A DNA stretch of 64,000 bases from assembly GCA_019155185.1 (NCBI GenBank), contig CM032802.1, forward strand, positions 2,704,501 to 2,768,500, read 5' to 3'. Positions 61,431-64,000 of the stretch are shown piece by piece. The DNA comes from Beaufortia kweichowensis (taxonomy: Eukaryota > Chordata > Actinopteri > Cypriniformes > Gastromyzontidae). The position numbers and the translations under genes are program-made. The notes under the pieces are model-generated. The model searched no databases and was not told the origin of the DNA. It saw only the letters and a list, made by a program, of their open reading frames with translations. The first letter of the stretch is position 1; each line of letters begins with the position of its first letter.

Positions 61431-63069
61431 CCTGGGCTTGTGGGAAATACACACTAATCACATGCTTTTGACTGTAATCCCACCAGATTACACACTTGCA
61501 CACACAGGGAAATCCCAAGATTAGAGAACTGCTATATTGAGCCCAAATTAATCTGTTCACTGTAAGTCTATAATGTATGATTGCATTACAGTAAGAGAAG
61601 GCTATTTCTTTAAATCAATATGTATGCAATACTTTATTATATGACTAAGAAAATCTAAATATTCATAGAAAACCACAAACTTGTTTGTAGATTAAGATTA
61701 ACCATAACCCTCGTGCACATACTGTATACTATCATTTGTATTTGTGTAGACAGAATATTTTTAAGATTTACCTTAAAACAACATTTTGGTGGTGTAAACT
61801 AATATAGTCAGGTTGAATAATTTATATAATATTTTGTTCATATTAAATGTTTACTGAATTTTGATGAAAAATAAAAACTTAAAAAGTAAATTTTATATTA
61901 CATTTTTAGGTTACATTTTAAGGTTAGGGTAACCTTTCTGATTGTTTTATACAAAAACAATGAATAAAATTTCAGCTGTCTTCTTTAAGATTTTAAAATT
62001 TGTCAAGACACCAAAGCCTGCAACTTAAATCTTTCTAATCAAATTCTTCCAAGATGAAATTATTATATCCACTGTAACTTCACAATCTTATACTATGTCA
62101 CCAATTGTCTCAATCAAAATAGCACTCTCCAAAGATGCATCTGAGACCTAGAAATCCCTAAATTAAAAACATCTCCTGTAACTCTACCGAACAATGAAAA
62201 AGAAATAAAAGAGCCTCTGAAGAACCTGTTAAACTTGCAGACTCATTTCATCACCTTCTCACAGTTACATACATGTTCAGCATCTGTCCTACTTATTTGC
62301 ATTTCTGAATCATAACAAACAGTCTAATGTTTCCTCCTAACTGTATTCTCACACACACACACACACTCTCTCACACTCGGTCATATGAGGCCTAAACAAA
62401 CATCAGCAACTATCAGCAACACATAAACAGACAAGCTGATCGGCGCGATAATGGCGATTCCAAACAAAACTCTCAAATCACCCCAAAGAATGTGAAAAGA
62501 GACTTAAACACATTATGTTCTGGGAAAATACCATCAGGAATAAATACAGCTGTGGCGTATCGGAGTGTGTGCGTTCGGTTGTGTCCGATGGGATGTTTAG
62601 AGCATTCGGACGGGCCAAACAGCTCCAGAAGGCTCTTAAATTTTCCCTTTCTGATATTAGAGTTAGACAGAACTGATCTCAGAGCAGCGTGGTGAATGTA
62701 CCTGCTCCACAGATGGGAAACAAACTGTGATGTGCGTTTTGGCCAGATTTGTGCTCGCTTCAGAGATTGATGCGGAAGAATCCATTCATCTGGGGTTGCA
62801 GACTACCATTAAATAGGAGAAATAGTACTTCCCAAAAATTCAGGCCATGTTAGTTAAAAAGAGAGAGAAAACAGCAAGAAAGACTGTTGAACACAGTCTG
62901 TAACAGACTGTAACACAACCACACACAAAGAGTCAATGTAAAAAAAAAGGAAATTACTTAGTAAGGAAGTTTCTCAGCAAAACAAAAAGAAGCCTCCTAT
63001 AGTGGTATGCCATGATGTTTTGGTACAGAATGAATTTGATAACCATGTGCTACGAAATTTACATCATAT

Positions 63070-63330
63070 AATCTTTAAAATAAAGATGCTTAAAGAAGTT
63101 CTGCACAGTGATGCCATAGAAGAAGAATTTTTGGTTCCCCAAAGAACCTCTTAGTGAAATGTTCTAGAACCATTTTATAGTCTACATTTTTTCTTTACTA
63201 AAAGAACCTTTTGTAAATCAGAAAGGTTCTACAGACGTTAAAGTTTTTTTATGGAACCATAATGGTTCCATAATGAAGCCAAAAATGGTTCTTCTATGGC
63301 ATCTAAGGTTAAGAATTTAGCATTGCAAGA
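63070..63330. repeat. Palindromic MITE-like element, copy 2
   Basis: It contains GCCATAGAAGAAGAATTTTT near the left end and AAATGGTTCTTCTATGGCAT near the right end, which are inverted relatives. Internal AAGAACCTTTT and GGTTCTA words are shared with 1128-1342. Same family as that copy. Confidence 0.65.
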
Positions 63331-64000
63331 AAATGCCACTGTATGTTATAAAACTATGGTCATTGTGGATGAAAAGAAAAGAAAAATAAATGAAGAAATA
63401 TAAAGCCCTAAAACAACACAAGGATGCAATAAAACAATAAACAGTTAAATAATTTAAAATCACAATCATATATGATTAAAGCCGTGTTGTTCATGTAGAG
63501 AGGTAATTTAGAATCGGCAACGCTGTGGGCTCATTTCCCAGGTAACACGCATACTGTTAAACTGAATACCTTGCAATTGGGAATTTGCATAAATGTAAAA
63601 TCAGAACAAAACAAAGACATCATGATATGTGCCGAACTAACCAAAAGGACTTTTTTCTCTCCTCCACATTTACTTTTTTCTCACACACCCTTAAATAGAG
63701 GTACAATTAGCAGCTTAAATGGAACAAAAGCAGCTTTATGGATGAGAATTAAGACGCAGGAAAGAAAAGATAATGCCTCCGCTGAGCCTGACAGACTGTG
63801 CTTTAGTTTGAAAGGCGGGACACAGAACTAAAAGAAAGAGAGAGAGAGACTTGTTTTGCTGGAGAGTAGAATGAAAGGAAAGGGGGACGGGGGGGTTTAC
63901 GGGATCTCCCAAGGAAATACCTGCTGGATCAAACACGGCTGCGAGGAAAGAGTTTGTGTGGAAAGAATGCATCAGGAAGCTGCTCTTTAGCTCTTGAATG
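63331..64000. other. Non-coding sequence at window edge
   Basis: AT-rich to mixed sequence with a short GA run near 63836. I see no supported feature. Confidence 0.5.

Larger units (their letters stand above)
53600..63060. other. Non-coding DNA upstream of frmd4a
   Basis: No gene can be supported on either strand. It may be intergenic, or an upstream intron of a longer frmd4a transcript, because mammalian FRMD4A has distant alternative promoters. Repeats within it are listed separately. Confidence 0.5.

Noticed and set aside
63895..63960. Possible 18-nt microexon on the minus strand between a CTCGCAG acceptor and a GTATTT donor
   Set aside because: Too short and without a matching partner exon or known FRMD4A sequence. 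It probably arises by chance.

Overview
The window is vertebrate nuclear DNA, most likely from a cyprinid-like teleost fish. Genes are split into many short exons with GT-AG introns. The predicted proteins are close to human proteins. The non-coding part carries dispersed repeats that I know from zebrafish and carp-family genomes, plus very long GA/CT and CA/GT microsatellites. I see no prokaryotic, viral, CRISPR or toxin features.

Layout: (1) 172-2372, plus strand: the last eight exons of a carnitine O-palmitoyltransferase 1 gene (cpt1, muscle/B-like). (2) 4013-6005, minus strand: the complete selenophosphate synthetase 1 gene (sephs1, 392 aa), with a probable non-coding first exon near 7.3-7.4 kb. 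(3) 9249-13625, minus: BEN-domain protein 7 (bend7), all exons proposed, last exon uncertain. (4) 14762-17967, plus: complete pre-mRNA splicing factor 18 (prpf18, 343 aa), head-to-head with bend7. (5) 18.1-23.6 kb: convergent intergenic and 3'-UTR sequence with repeats. (6) 23602-47899, minus: the coding region of the FERM-domain scaffold frmd4a in 22 coding exons plus a second terminal exon. It gives predicted proteins of 998 or 1012 aa, depending on which C-terminal exon is used. (7) 47.9-52.5 kb: a probable first intron, leading to a CpG-rich candidate first exon at about 52.5-52.8 kb. (8) 52.9-64 kb: repeat-bearing non-coding DNA with no gene I can support.

The order sephs1 - bend7 - prpf18 - frmd4a is that of human chromosome 10p13, so this is a conserved synteny block. 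The cpt1 gene beside sephs1 is not part of the human block as I recall it and may mark a rearrangement boundary. The genes do not form one pathway: mitochondrial fatty-acid import, selenophosphate-synthetase-like metabolism, chromatin-linked DNA binding, second-step splicing, and cell-polarity scaffolding.

The most interesting structure is inside frmd4a. Two alternative phase-compatible C-terminal exons exist, one of them ending in a PDZ-ligand motif. Two internal exons are preceded by 200-320 bp CT microsatellites that serve as their polypyrimidine tracts. All exon boundaries were derived by reading splice sites and checking reading-frame phase by hand. They are not backed by transcript data.
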